The notes under the pieces were generated by a model. That model searched no databases, had not been told where the DNA came from, and saw only the letters and a program-made list of their open reading frames with translations. From NCBI GenBank assembly GCA_016756725.1, contig JAESII010000010.1, positions 1 through 64,000 on the forward strand: DNA of 64,000 nucleotides. The letters run 5' to 3'. The stretch comes from Synergistaceae bacterium (GTDB taxonomy: Bacteria > Synergistota > Synergistia > Synergistales > Aminithiophilaceae). The translations under genes were made by a program, and so were the position numbers. Below are positions 33,498 to 42,142 of this stretch, piece after piece (within the stretch, counting starts at the first letter, position 1; every line of letters begins with the position of its first letter).

Positions 33498-34758
33498 CTG
33501 CGATTCCTTCTACGTTTCCTGCGAGCGTCTCCTCAACCCTACACTCTGGGGGCGTCCCGTCGTGGTCCTGTCCAACAACGACGGATGCGTCGTCGCTCTC
33601 TCCCGAGAGGCCAAGGCGTTGGGGCTGAAGCGGGGGGTCCCCTTTTTTCAGGTCGAGGGTTACTGTCGGCGCAGGGGTGTTCACGTCTTCAGCAGCAATT
33701 ACAGACTTTACGAAAACGTCTCCTCGTCGGTGATGGCGCAGCTGAGGCTTCTTGCCCCCGAGGTGGAGGTCTATTCCATCGATGAGGCCTTTATCCGTCT
33801 CACCGGGGCTCTTGAGCGGTCCCCTTCGGCCTTCGGCCGCTTCCTGCGGCGGGAGATTCTGGCCCGGACAGGCATCTCCCTCTCCGTCGGCATCGGACCC
33901 ACGAAGACGCTGGCCAAGGTGGCTGTCGGTCGGGCCAAGAAAGAATGTTCCGGCGGTCTTTTCGCCCTTGACGACGCCGCGTCGGCCCTTCCTCTGTTGG
34001 AAGAGCTTCCCGTAGAAGATCTCTGGGGCATCGGCCGCCGCCTGGCTCTTCGGCTGAGACAGAAAGGCATTGTGACTGCCCGTCATCTGATGGAGGTTGA
34101 CGATCGGCTGATACGGCGCTGGCTGTCCATCAGCGGCCTGCGACTCGTCTGGGAGCTTCGGGGACGGCCTCTTTTCCCCTTTGAGCCCCAGGAAGCCCGT
34201 CCTCAGAGTCTCTGCGAGGCGAAGGGGTTCGGCAAGCCCCTTGATGACCGTGAGGAAGTGCTCGAGGCGGCTTCGGCCTATGCCTCGCGGGCCTCGGAAC
34301 GTCTCCGGCGATCGGCGATGGTGGCGGGGGAGATGGCTCTCTTTCTTCAATGGGGATCGTACGGTGAGCGCCGGCAGGAGCAGATCGTCTTCCCCATGGA
34401 GAACGCGACCGATTTCACGCCCCGTCTCGTGGCTCTGGCCCGTCAGGGTGTTGCAGCCCTTTACCGGGAAGGGGTCAGCTACACCAAGGTGGGAATTCTC
34501 CTGAGCCGCCTCGTCGTCCGTGACCGGATGCAGCTGTCTCTTTTCGACGGAGACCGCCGTCGGCAGAGCCGGCTGATGGAAGCCGTCGATGCCGTCAACG
34601 GCTCGTTGGGACGGGAGACGCTGCGTCTGGCAGCCGGGGGAACGCCAGGCGAGCGGTCCTGGCAGGTCCGGCACGATCATCTCTCGACAGGCCCACGCCC
34701 CTCCCCGACGGAGCAGGAAGGGGCGCGCAAGGTCTTTGGCAGTCTGGGTTGGAGTTAG
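33478..34758 (+). CDS. umuC: Y-family DNA polymerase (UmuC-like)
   Basis: A 426-residue translesion polymerase. Metal-binding motifs are seen in [13 protein letters not shown] (N-terminus) and [10 protein letters not shown] (about 100-109). [13 protein letters not shown], the helix-hairpin-helix region [17 protein letters not shown] and the little-finger domain follow. QLSLF near residue 345 is a sliding-clamp binding peptide. The length is that of UmuC, and the [17 protein letters not shown] stretch distinguishes it from DinB. The stop overlaps by four bases the end of the convergent ycsI-like gene. No umuD is next to it. Confidence 0.93.
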   Translation: MKVLLCDCDSFYVSCERLLNPTLWGRPVVVLSNNDGCVVALSREAKALGLKRGVPFFQVEGYCRRRGVHVFSSNYRLYENVSSSVMAQLRLLAPEVEVYSIDEAFIRLTGALERSPSAFGRFLRREILARTGISLSVGIGPTKTLAKVAVGRAKKECSGGLFALDDAASALPLLEELPVEDLWGIGRRLALRLRQKGIVTARHLMEVDDRLIRRWLSISGLRLVWELRGRPLFPFEPQEARPQSLCEAKGFGKPLDDREEVLEAASAYASRASERLRRSAMVAGEMALFLQWGSYGERRQEQIVFPMENATDFTPRLVALARQGVAALYREGVSYTKVGILLSRLVVRDRMQLSLFDGDRRRQSRLMEAVDAVNGSLGRETLRLAAGGTPGERSWQVRHDHLSTGPRPSPTEQEGARKVFGSLGWS

Positions 34759-35552
34759 AAGATGGCGTAGTCGCTGTCCTTGGCATCACAGAGGAACATG
34801 TGGCCCGGCGCGTGGGTGATGGCAAAAGGCGGCCGGCTCGCCATGAGGGCAGCCTGGGGGGTGACGCCGCAGGCCCAGAAGACGGGAATCTCTCCGGCGT
34901 TGATGGTGACGGCATCTCCGAAATCAGGGCGATTGATGTCTCCGATGCCGATGGAAGCCGGATCGCCGATGTGGATGGGCGCTCCGTGAACGGCGGGGAA
35001 GCGTCCCGTCGCCAAAACGGCGCGGGGCACGAGCGGCCCCGGAATGGGCCTCATGCTGACCACCATGGGGCCCGAGAGGCGTCCGGCCGGACGACAGGGA
35101 AGGTCGGTCCTGTACATGGGGACGTTGCAGCCGCATTCGATGTGCCTCACCGGAACGGAGGCCTCAAGCAGGGCTCCTTCAAAGCTGAAGGAGCAGCCCA
35201 GGAGGAAGCCGACGAGGTCGTCGCGCCAGTAGTCGCTGATGTTTGTCGGTTCGTCGACCAGTTGTCCGTCGCGCCAGATCCGATAACGGGGAAGATCGGT
35301 CCTTAGGTCGGCGCCGGGGGCGACGAGTCGGGGTTCGCCGTCGCCGATTTCGGTCACGTCCAGGATGGGGCAGGGTTTGGGATTGCGCTGGGCGAAAAGG
35401 AGAAAATCGTAGGCCCAGTCCCGGGGCAGGATGACCAGGTTGGCCTGGACGTGTCCCTTGGCCATGCCCGGAGTGGGTCCCGTCCACTGTCCCGAACGGA
35501 TCAGGGCTCGCACGTCCGCTGGTGTCGCGGCGGCAAAATCGGTCGCTTTCAT
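34755..35552 (-). CDS. ycsI: Putative hydro-lyase, YcsI/DUF1445 family
   Basis: A 265-residue cytosolic protein. The beginning [20 protein letters not shown], then [29 protein letters not shown] and [13 protein letters not shown] are the family's conserved stretches. It is annotated as a putative hydro-lyase and resembles D-glutamate cyclase, which interconverts glutamate and 5-oxoproline. That would suit its position after pxpA, with which it overlaps by four bases. In Bacillus subtilis the same gene lies in the ycsFGI-kip operon. Confidence 0.92.
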   Translation of the reverse strand: MKATDFAAATPADVRALIRSGQWTGPTPGMAKGHVQANLVILPRDWAYDFLLFAQRNPKPCPILDVTEIGDGEPRLVAPGADLRTDLPRYRIWRDGQLVDEPTNISDYWRDDLVGFLLGCSFSFEGALLEASVPVRHIECGCNVPMYRTDLPCRPAGRLSGPMVVSMRPIPGPLVPRAVLATGRFPAVHGAPIHIGDPASIGIGDINRPDFGDAVTINAGEIPVFWACGVTPQAALMASRPPFAITHAPGHMFLCDAKDSDYAIF

Positions 35553-36316
35553 GAGAGCACCTCCTTGAGAGGACGGACGGCCACTCCGGCCGCTTCCAAG
35601 CCCTTGCGGATCTCTCTGGCCATGGCAACGGCCTCAGTCGTGTCGCCATGGAGGCAGATCGAATGAGGGCTGAGGCGGACGGAGGAGCCATCGGCGGCGA
35701 TGACGACGCCTTCTGTGGCCATGAGGACGGTCCGTTCCACGGCCAGAGTGACGTCATGGATGACGGCACCGGCCTCGCCGCGGGGCAGGAGCGTGCCGTC
35801 GGCCCTGTAGGCTCGGTCGGCAAAGGCTTCGGCGGCGAAGGGGATGCCCGTTTTCGCTGCAGCCCTTTCGAAGGCCGAGTTGGCCAGGCCGAGGAGGATC
35901 AGGTCGCCGCCGTCACGGACGGCTTGGGCGATGGCCTCGGCCAGAGCCGTATCCTTGGCGGCCTGGTTGTAGAGGGCGCCGTGGGGTTTGACATGCTGCA
36001 GGCCCAGACCTTGGGCTCGGCAGACGGCTGACATGGCGCCGATCTGGTAGAGGGTGATGGCGTAGGCCTCGTCGGCTGAGAGGGCCATCTGGCGGCGGCC
36101 GAAACCGACCAGGTCGGAATGACCCGGATGGGCCCCGACGGCGACGCCGGCTTTTGCGGCCGCACGGGCCGTGGCGATCATGACCTGAGGGTCGCCAGCG
36201 TGAAAGCCGCAGGCGACGTTGGCGGAGCTCACGTAGCGAAGGACGTCGCTGTCGTTGCCCATGGTCCAGGCGCCGAAGCTTTCTCCCAGGTCGCTGTTGA
36301 GATCAATGACGTTCAT
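35549..36316 (-). CDS. pxpA: 5-oxoprolinase subunit A (LamB/YcsF family)
   Basis: A 255-residue protein starting with the family hallmark [15 protein letters not shown], then [16 protein letters not shown] and [16 protein letters not shown], and [14 protein letters not shown]. With PxpB and PxpC it forms the ATP-dependent 5-oxoprolinase that opens 5-oxoproline to glutamate. The histidines in ACGFHAGDP and GAHPGH are probable active-site residues. ATG 36316 follows GGAAGGAGG. It overlaps ycsI by four bases. Confidence 0.95.
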   Translation of the reverse strand: MNVIDLNSDLGESFGAWTMGNDSDVLRYVSSANVACGFHAGDPQVMIATARAAAKAGVAVGAHPGHSDLVGFGRRQMALSADEAYAITLYQIGAMSAVCRAQGLGLQHVKPHGALYNQAAKDTALAEAIAQAVRDGGDLILLGLANSAFERAAAKTGIPFAAEAFADRAYRADGTLLPRGEAGAVIHDVTLAVERTVLMATEGVVIAADGSSVRLSPHSICLHGDTTEAVAMAREIRKGLEAAGVAVRPLKEVLS

Positions 36317-36390
36317 GTGCGATGCCTCCTTCCTCTCGGCAGAAGCCTTTCAGGTGATCCGTCCCTGTCCCTGAATGCTGAAGGCGCGGT

Positions 36391-37443
36391 TTAGGGGCGG
36401 ATCTCTTCCCATCTGACGTCATAGGCGACGCCGTCGACGACGACTTGCCAGTTTCCTCGGGCCGGCGCCGATCGCCTGGGACGAGAGCGGTAGGCGCTGC
36501 GTCTTTCCAGCAGGGCTTCGACGGCTCGGGCTTCGATCCGGGCGGAGTGGACCGCCTCGTCGTAGGTGACGGCAGAAAAGCGGACCGATTCTCCGGGCAT
36601 CCTTTGGGCCAGAGTGCCCCTGTCCGTTGTGATGAGAACGGCGATTTTCGTGTACCCTCCTGTCGTCTGTCCGTCGGCGAGCATGCAGATCGGTTTGCCC
36701 TCTCCGGGTACCTGGATCGACCCAGGCGGGATGGCATCGGAGATGATGTCCGCCTCGCCGGCGTGCTCGATGAGCGGGCCGTCAAGGCGGTAGCCCATCC
36801 TGTCCGCCTCGCCGGTGATGACGTAGTTCGACTGGAGGAAGGTTTCGATGCCCGAGGCGGTGAAGGCCTTGTCTTGGGGGCCGAGGAGAACTCTCAGGGG
36901 AGCGTCGCCGTCTCTGGGGGGCCGCAGCTCTCGAGGACAGAAAAATCCCTGTCCGGCGCGTATCAGCCGGGTCTTGCCCGTTTCGAGCACGTCGCCGGCT
37001 TTGAGAACCCGTCCGTCAAGGCCGCCCAGAGTAGCCCGGAGGTAGGTGGATCGGCTCCCCATGATGGGGGGTACGTCGATGCCGCCGGAGAGGCAGAGAT
37101 AGCTGCGGCATCCCCGGCCTTTGGGGCCCCTGAAGGCGATCACGTCACCGGCGGAAAGGTAATGGGCCTCCCAGGCCGGCGCGGAGTGCCCGTTGACGGT
37201 GAGCCCCAGGTCGGTCCCGGCGAGGGCGATGAGGCCCTCGCCATCGGCCACGACCAGGCGTGGCCCCATGAGGGTGATCTCCAGGGCGGCATCATTGGGG
37301 TTGTTGCCGACGAGGACATTGCCTAGCCGGAGGGCCTGGGGGTCCATCGCCCCGGCGACGGGCATGCCCCGTCCCAGGTAACCCCAGCGTCCCAGGTCCT
37401 GAATGGTGGTGAGGAGTCCTCCCTGTTCGATCTGGAGCCTCAT
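36391..37443 (-). CDS. pxpC: 5-oxoprolinase subunit C (KipA family)
   Basis: A 350-residue protein. It opens with LTTIQDLGRWGYLGRGMPVAGAMD-type text (here ending PVAGAMDPQALRLGNVLVGN), followed by ALEITLMGP. Near the C-terminus ADGQTTGGYTKIAVLI is the typical KipA/allophanate-hydrolase-like segment. It is the partner of PxpB in the biotin-independent oxoprolinase. ATG 37443 overlaps the pxpB stop, so the two subunits are translated together. Confidence 0.95.
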   Translation of the reverse strand: MRLQIEQGGLLTTIQDLGRWGYLGRGMPVAGAMDPQALRLGNVLVGNNPNDAALEITLMGPRLVVADGEGLIALAGTDLGLTVNGHSAPAWEAHYLSAGDVIAFRGPKGRGCRSYLCLSGGIDVPPIMGSRSTYLRATLGGLDGRVLKAGDVLETGKTRLIRAGQGFFCPRELRPPRDGDAPLRVLLGPQDKAFTASGIETFLQSNYVITGEADRMGYRLDGPLIEHAGEADIISDAIPPGSIQVPGEGKPICMLADGQTTGGYTKIAVLITTDRGTLAQRMPGESVRFSAVTYDEAVHSARIEARAVEALLERRSAYRSRPRRSAPARGNWQVVVDGVAYDVRWEEIRP

Positions 37444-38186
37444 TGTTGCTCCTCCCTTCGGGGGGTCCGTTCAGCCTGGAAGGTGCCTGAGGCGACGTCA
37501 CGGGCAAGGGCCTCGAAGTCGCTCCTGCTGATGGGTTTGAAGCGGATCCAGAGTCCCGCGTCGGCCAGGAAGGGCTCGCATGCGGTGGGGTCGAAAAGGC
37601 GCAGCGGCGTCCGTCCGATGAGCTGCCAGCCACCGGGGCTGTCGATGGGGTAGATCCCGGTCTGTTTGCCGGCGATGCCGACGCTGCCGGCGGGGATGCG
37701 AGTGCGTGGCTTCGCTAGTCGCGGCGTGGCGATCGATTCGTCCATCCCTCCCAGGTAGGGGAATCCTGGCGTGAAGCCCAGCATGTAGCAGTAGTAGTCC
37801 CGCCCCGAGTGACGTCTGACGACCTCTTCCGCCGTCAGGCCGTTGTGGTCGGCGACGGCTTGAAGGTCCGGTCCCTCTTCACCTCCGTAGAGGACGGGGA
37901 CGGTCAGGACGTCCCCTCCTTCGGTTCCGGCGACGGAAAGGCCTTGAGCCAGTTCCTCGATTCTTGCGGCTAGGGTCTCGCGGTCTGTGCGGGTAGGATC
38001 AAAATAGACGGCAAGAGAGCAGTAGGTCGGGACCATTTCGACGAGGCCAAGGGGTTTTTCCTGTTCTAGGGCGCGGCGGAGTCCCTGAACGGAGCCGTTG
38101 ACGGCAAGGTCGATGGTGTCGCCGAACTGGACGACGAGACAGCTGTCGCCGGCCTGGAGTAGTTCCGGATTGTTCAGTTCTTTCAC
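37440..38186 (-). CDS. pxpB: 5-oxoprolinase subunit B (KipI family)
   Basis: A 248-residue protein with the KipI marks: DSCLVVQFGDTIDLAVN early, LGFTPGFPYLGGMDESIATPRL in the middle, and GGWQLIGRTPLRLFDP late. In B. subtilis KipI also inhibits the sporulation kinase KinA; such a role is not expected here. The GTG at 38186 stands eight bases after GGAGG. The GTG at 38195 lies within that site. It overlaps pxpC. Confidence 0.95.
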   Translation of the reverse strand: MKELNNPELLQAGDSCLVVQFGDTIDLAVNGSVQGLRRALEQEKPLGLVEMVPTYCSLAVYFDPTRTDRETLAARIEELAQGLSVAGTEGGDVLTVPVLYGGEEGPDLQAVADHNGLTAEEVVRRHSGRDYYCYMLGFTPGFPYLGGMDESIATPRLAKPRTRIPAGSVGIAGKQTGIYPIDSPGGWQLIGRTPLRLFDPTACEPFLADAGLWIRFKPISRSDFEALARDVASGTFQAERTPRREEQQ

Positions 38187-38247
38187 TGTTGTCACCTCCG
38201 AACGGTCGGGGAGGGGTGCTTCCCCCGGAATTATCGCCCTACCGTCT

Positions 38248-39495
38248 CTACTTGAGAAGGGTCAGAATGGCGCCGAGCGATTTGAAGCCCATCCAAAAGG
38301 TGAAGGCGGCCATGAGGTAGCCACAGAGGGCCATCCATTTGGGGTGGCGATAATCACCGACGATATCCTTTCGGAAGGCGGCGAGTAGGACCGAAATGAG
38401 AGCCAGGGGGAGAATCAGGCCGTTGATGGAGCCAGCGAAGATGAGGAGTTTGACCGGACGGCCTAAAGTGACGAAGATCGTCGTCGAGATGACGATGAAT
38501 CCAACCATCCACCAGCGGTGCTGGCGGGAGACGGACTCGAAGAGGGTGCGGAGGAAGGAGATGGACGTATAGGAGGCCCCGACGACGGAGGTGATTCCGG
38601 CGGACCAGAGGATGATGCCGAAGATCTTGTACCCCACATCGCCGGCGCCGATCTGAAAGGCCGAGGCCGGAGGATTTGCAGGATCAAGCTTGTGCCCCAT
38701 AAGGACGACACCCAGGATGGCGAGGAAGAGGAAGAAGCGCATGATTCCGGTGATCCCGATGGCGTTGACGGCTCCTTTGGTGATGGAAGGAAGATTGTCC
38801 TCGCCCGTGATTCCGGCGTCGATGATCCGGTGAGCACCGGCGAAGGAAATGTAGCCACCCACAGTACCACCGACAAGAGTGAGGACGATCATCCAGTCGA
38901 TCGACGAGGGAAGGACGGCCTCCTTCAGGGCTAGCGTGACGGGCGGCTGGGTCCTGAAGACCATGTAGCCCACCATGACGATCATGACGAAACCGAGAAT
39001 CTGGGTAAAACGATCCATGGCTGATCCCATTTCCTTGCGGAGGAAGAGAAAGATGGCCAAAGCGGCGCTCACGACGGCGCCGACGGGGAAAGGAACTCCG
39101 GCCAGGACGTTCAGCCCCATGGCGGCTCCGCCGATATTGCCGACGTTGAAGACGAGTCCTCCCAGGGCGACGGCGAAGGCAAGGAAATAACCGAGTCCGG
39201 GCAGGACTTTGTTAGCCACGTCCTGAGCTCTCATGCCTGAAACGGCAAGGATGCGCCAGATGTTGAGCTGGACGACGATATCGATGAGAATCGAGGAAAG
39301 GATGGCGAAGGCGAAAGCAGCCTGCAATTTTTCGGTGAATACGGCCGTTTGTGTCAAAAAGCCCGGACCGATGGCTGAGGTGGCCATGAGAAAGGCCGCT
39401 CCCAAAAGGACGCTGAGGGTATTCTTCTTTTGGTTCGCCCTGTCCTCTTCCAATAGAGCCCCTTTGAGTTCCACTGCGCGCTGATTGTCTGCCAC
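38248..39495 (-). CDS. ycsG: NRAMP-family transporter (YcsG-like)
   Basis: A 415-residue membrane protein with about 11 hydrophobic segments. LLGAAFLMATSAIGPGFLTQTAV corresponds to the first NRAMP helix, but the DPGN metal-binding motif is replaced by SAIGPGF. Helix 6 reads ISFAGAHRIID rather than the MPHN type. The missing metal residues suggest an organic substrate, most likely 5-oxoproline, given the operon. GTG 39495 follows GGAGGTGGG. A longer frame to 39546 runs into the neighbouring IS-derived sequence. First gene of the pxp operon. Confidence 0.9.
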   Translation of the reverse strand: MADNQRAVELKGALLEEDRANQKKNTLSVLLGAAFLMATSAIGPGFLTQTAVFTEKLQAAFAFAILSSILIDIVVQLNIWRILAVSGMRAQDVANKVLPGLGYFLAFAVALGGLVFNVGNIGGAAMGLNVLAGVPFPVGAVVSAALAIFLFLRKEMGSAMDRFTQILGFVMIVMVGYMVFRTQPPVTLALKEAVLPSSIDWMIVLTLVGGTVGGYISFAGAHRIIDAGITGEDNLPSITKGAVNAIGITGIMRFFLFLAILGVVLMGHKLDPANPPASAFQIGAGDVGYKIFGIILWSAGITSVVGASYTSISFLRTLFESVSRQHRWWMVGFIVISTTIFVTLGRPVKLLIFAGSINGLILPLALISVLLAAFRKDIVGDYRHPKWMALCGYLMAAFTFWMGFKSLGAILTLLK

Positions 39496-39736
39496 TGAAC
39501 CCACCTCCGAATATAAGTATGAAGTCCTACACCTCTCTTCAAGCAAAAAAATTGCTCAAAAAAGGAAGGGCGCGATTTCGTCGGCGCACTTCGGAATGGA
39601 GGTCTCTGCTGCGGCAGCGAGGGGTTCTTCCCGCTCGGGGTTATTTTCGGAAGAAGGACTCTGTGCTTTTCGTGCACGCTGTTCTGAAAACGCACACTGT
39701 GTCTGTCCGGGTCAGCCCTGTCAAGGGACAGGGAAA

Positions 39737-40193
39737 ACGTAACGGTGCCATTGTCGATGGCACCGTGAAGGGAGATCATCGAACCCTTCGAGAGCCAGTC
39801 GAAGGGAGAGGCGTCTATCTGAAGCATCTGTCCGAAGCGCTCCATCCGGGCCCTTCTCCTCCCCTTCCTCGCCCCTTTATGGGAGAGTGGGCTTTTCAAG
39901 CCTGCCTCCTTCAGGATCCTGGCGATGGTCTTGGAGGAGACAGAGCACCCCTCTTCGGCCAAAAGCAGCTCCAACAGGTGTTTTGCGCTCGCCCCTTTCC
40001 ACAAGGATCTCGCCCGCTCTGCCACAAGATCCCTGACTGCGGAGGAGCTGAAGCCTCCCTGTGGGTCATCCTCCCACATGTCACCTCTTCAAGGACATGA
40101 AGCTTCCGCGCCTGCCTGATGGACAAGCTGATGTCCCCCTCGTTCTTCATAGAGTCTATTTTCCACCGAGGAGGGTGACATTATCCCTGTCCG
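39737..40193 (-). mobile_element. Truncated copy of the IS at the window start
   Basis: Closely similar to 461-905 of the first copy. It keeps the right-end repeat (ACATTATCCCTGTCC at 40178-40192) and about 113 codons of the transposase from ATG 40079. The similarity ends near 39737 just after the first catalytic Asp region (HGAIDNGT), and the frame then runs into unrelated sequence to 39354. The second and third catalytic residues are gone, so it is a dead fragment. It lies just upstream of the ycsG promoter region. Confidence 0.8.
39738..40079 (-). pseudogene. IS transposase fragment (N-terminal part only)
   Basis: Encodes the helical N-terminal region, the basic linker RKGRRRARMERFGQMLQ and the first catalytic Asp (QIDASPFDW), then stops matching the family. 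The remaining open frame to 39354 is chance read-through into the region upstream of, and across the start of, ycsG. Confidence 0.8.
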
Positions 40194-40278
40194 GCCCCAC
40201 ACCGACAGGGTCAGTCCTTTTGCGTTAGCGATGGATAGGTTAATATCAGGGGTAATCGTCTGCTTCGGGGGTGGATTC

Positions 40279-40965
40279 ATGGAGGGCAACAGGGTGGTGC
40301 TGATGGGTTGTCAAGCCGTTCTGATGGACCTGGAGGGGACCTTGCTACCGGTGACCTACGTTCGTCAAACCCTTTTCCCCTATGCCAGAACACATATGGC
40401 TGCCTTTGTGGCGGAGCGGGGCGATCGCGAGGATGTCTGGCCGCTCCTGAAAGAGGCGCGACGCCTGCTGGGTGATCCGGCCATGACCGATGATGCGCTC
40501 GTCAAGGAGATGGAGCGCTGGATCGACGAGGACCGCAAATACGCGCCGCTCAAGTTGATTCAGACGATGATCTGGGAGGAGGGCTATTGCAGCGGAGAGC
40601 TGCAGGCGCCATTCTATGGCGACGTTCGCGGCTGTTTTCAGCGATGGCGCGAAGCGGGACTGAATCTGTATATCTTTTCCGCCTGTGCCGTCAGAGCCCA
40701 GAAGCTTCATCTCGCTTTCAGCGCCGACGGCGACCTGTGCACGTTTATTTCCGGTCATTTTGACATCCGCTTCGGCTCAAAGAAAGAGCCTCTCTCTTAC
40801 GCGAAAATCGCCCAAGCCACGGGACATCAGGTCGGCGATTTTCTTTTTCTCTCCGACGATGCCGAAGAGCTCGACGCTGCCATTGCAGCCGGTTTTGCTG
40901 GCCTTCGTGTCGCCCGGGACGGCCAGGCCGGCCCCGGTGTGGTCGTTAGTCTCTGTGCCGTGTGA
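40279..40965 (+). CDS. mtnC: HAD-type enolase-phosphatase (MtnC-like)
   Basis: A 228-residue phosphatase of the haloacid dehalogenase superfamily. Motif I is MDLEGTLLPVTYV (DxEGT, characteristic of enolase-phosphatase E1), motif II is IFSAC, the motif III lysine is in GSKKEPLSY, and motif IV is FLSDDAEELDAA. MtnC converts the diketo intermediate of methionine salvage to acireductone. No other salvage gene is in the window. Possible starts: ATG 40279 (after GGGGGTGG) or GTG 40294 (after GGAGGG). The codon choice seems somewhat different from neighbours and it lies beside an IS fragment, so transfer is possible. It overlaps the end of rpoN by 20 bases. Confidence 0.88.
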   Translation: MEGNRVVLMGCQAVLMDLEGTLLPVTYVRQTLFPYARTHMAAFVAERGDREDVWPLLKEARRLLGDPAMTDDALVKEMERWIDEDRKYAPLKLIQTMIWEEGYCSGELQAPFYGDVRGCFQRWREAGLNLYIFSACAVRAQKLHLAFSADGDLCTFISGHFDIRFGSKKEPLSYAKIAQATGHQVGDFLFLSDDAEELDAAIAAGFAGLRVARDGQAGPGVVVSLCAV

Positions 40966-42142
40966 CCTTTTCCCTTCCCCCGATTTTCCCGAGCTTCCGG
41001 CCATGCCACGCCGCCGTCCGACGAGGGATACCCAGCTCCCTGGCGACGGCGGCGAAGCTTTTCCCCTCCTGCCGGCCTCGGGACAGGGCCGATTCCAGGG
41101 CGGCCACGGAGAGGTCAGGCCGGGCCTGAAGGGGCCTGGAAAAAAGTCGGCTCAGGCAGATTGTTCCTGTCGGCGCAAGAGCCCAAGTCGACCGGGCCGT
41201 TCGATGGACCGTCGAAAGATGGCAACCCAGGGCTGTCGCCGTCTCGTCCAGGACGAGGTGGCTCTTCTGTCTTGAGGCGAGGAAACGGGCCAGGCGGAGT
41301 TTGGTGCGATAGCGGCGGGCAAGGAGGGCGAGCGTCTCCCGGAATTGTCTCCAGGCCGGATGGAGGCTCGCCTCGTCAACCCAGGCGAGGAGGTCCCTTT
41401 CGGCGACGATGCGGGGCAGGTTTTTTTCGAGGAGAACCGTCGTGATTTCGCCGCCGTCGGCTCGGAACAGAATCTCGGGAACGACGGGATGCTTCGGCTC
41501 GAAAGCCCGACCGGGCTGGGGATCGAGGAGCCGGAGGTCCTCCAGGGCACGGGCCAGCTCCTTGGGAGTCATGCCCAGAGCCTGGGGAATGTCGGACATC
41601 CGCCCTCTTTCGAGAAGAGTGCGTCCTTCCTGGAGGAGGCGCCAGGCCTCACCGTTTTCCTTGCCCTTTCGCCGGAGCTGGATGGCAAGGCAGTCGACGA
41701 GATCACGGGCGAAAAAGCCAGGAGGATCGACCCAGTCCTGAAGGGCCCGAAGGAGGAATTCGGTCCGCTGGAGGTTGCTGTCGAGGCAGAGAGCCAGCTC
41801 GTTAAGGGCGACATTCAGATAGCCTCGTCCGTCAAGACATTCCAGGAGTTTTTCTGATGTTCCCGGAGCCGCGTCCTTGAGGGCGGGACAGGTTGCCAGC
41901 TGAGGGAAAAGATGGCTGTCCATGGTCTGGGGGGCCTCGAGAAAGTCGTCCCAGCCATCCCGCACCTCTTCAGGGGGCATGATCCTGCCGAAGGGATTGG
42001 CGTCTAGCATTTTGTGAAGCGTCTCTTCGAGCCTTTCTGTCGGGATCGTGAGCATCTCCAGCCCGGCCAGGAGTTTAGGCAGAGGGAGGAGCCGTCCCTC
42101 GAGTTTCGCTTCGAGATGAAGAGTGTCGTTAATCCATGTCAT
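40946..42142 (-). CDS. rpoN: RNA polymerase sigma-54 factor, divergent
   Basis: A 398-residue sigma-54, shorter than the usual 450-500. Region I is recognisable (LPKLLAGLEMLTIPTERLEE, then MLDANP) but poor in Gln. The core-binding region and the HTH part (VLDETATALGCHLSTVHRTA) follow. The RpoN box normally reads ARRTVAKYRE; here it is PRRTAAWHGRK, keeping only part of the signature. It may thus read altered -24 elements. It is the last gene of an operon with a transporter, a kinase and an NtrC-type activator, and overlaps the latter by 14 bases. Confidence 0.9.
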   Translation of the reverse strand: MTWINDTLHLEAKLEGRLLPLPKLLAGLEMLTIPTERLEETLHKMLDANPFGRIMPPEEVRDGWDDFLEAPQTMDSHLFPQLATCPALKDAAPGTSEKLLECLDGRGYLNVALNELALCLDSNLQRTEFLLRALQDWVDPPGFFARDLVDCLAIQLRRKGKENGEAWRLLQEGRTLLERGRMSDIPQALGMTPKELARALEDLRLLDPQPGRAFEPKHPVVPEILFRADGGEITTVLLEKNLPRIVAERDLLAWVDEASLHPAWRQFRETLALLARRYRTKLRLARFLASRQKSHLVLDETATALGCHLSTVHRTARSTWALAPTGTICLSRLFSRPLQARPDLSVAALESALSRGRQEGKSFAAVARELGIPRRTAAWHGRKLGKIGGREKVTRHRD

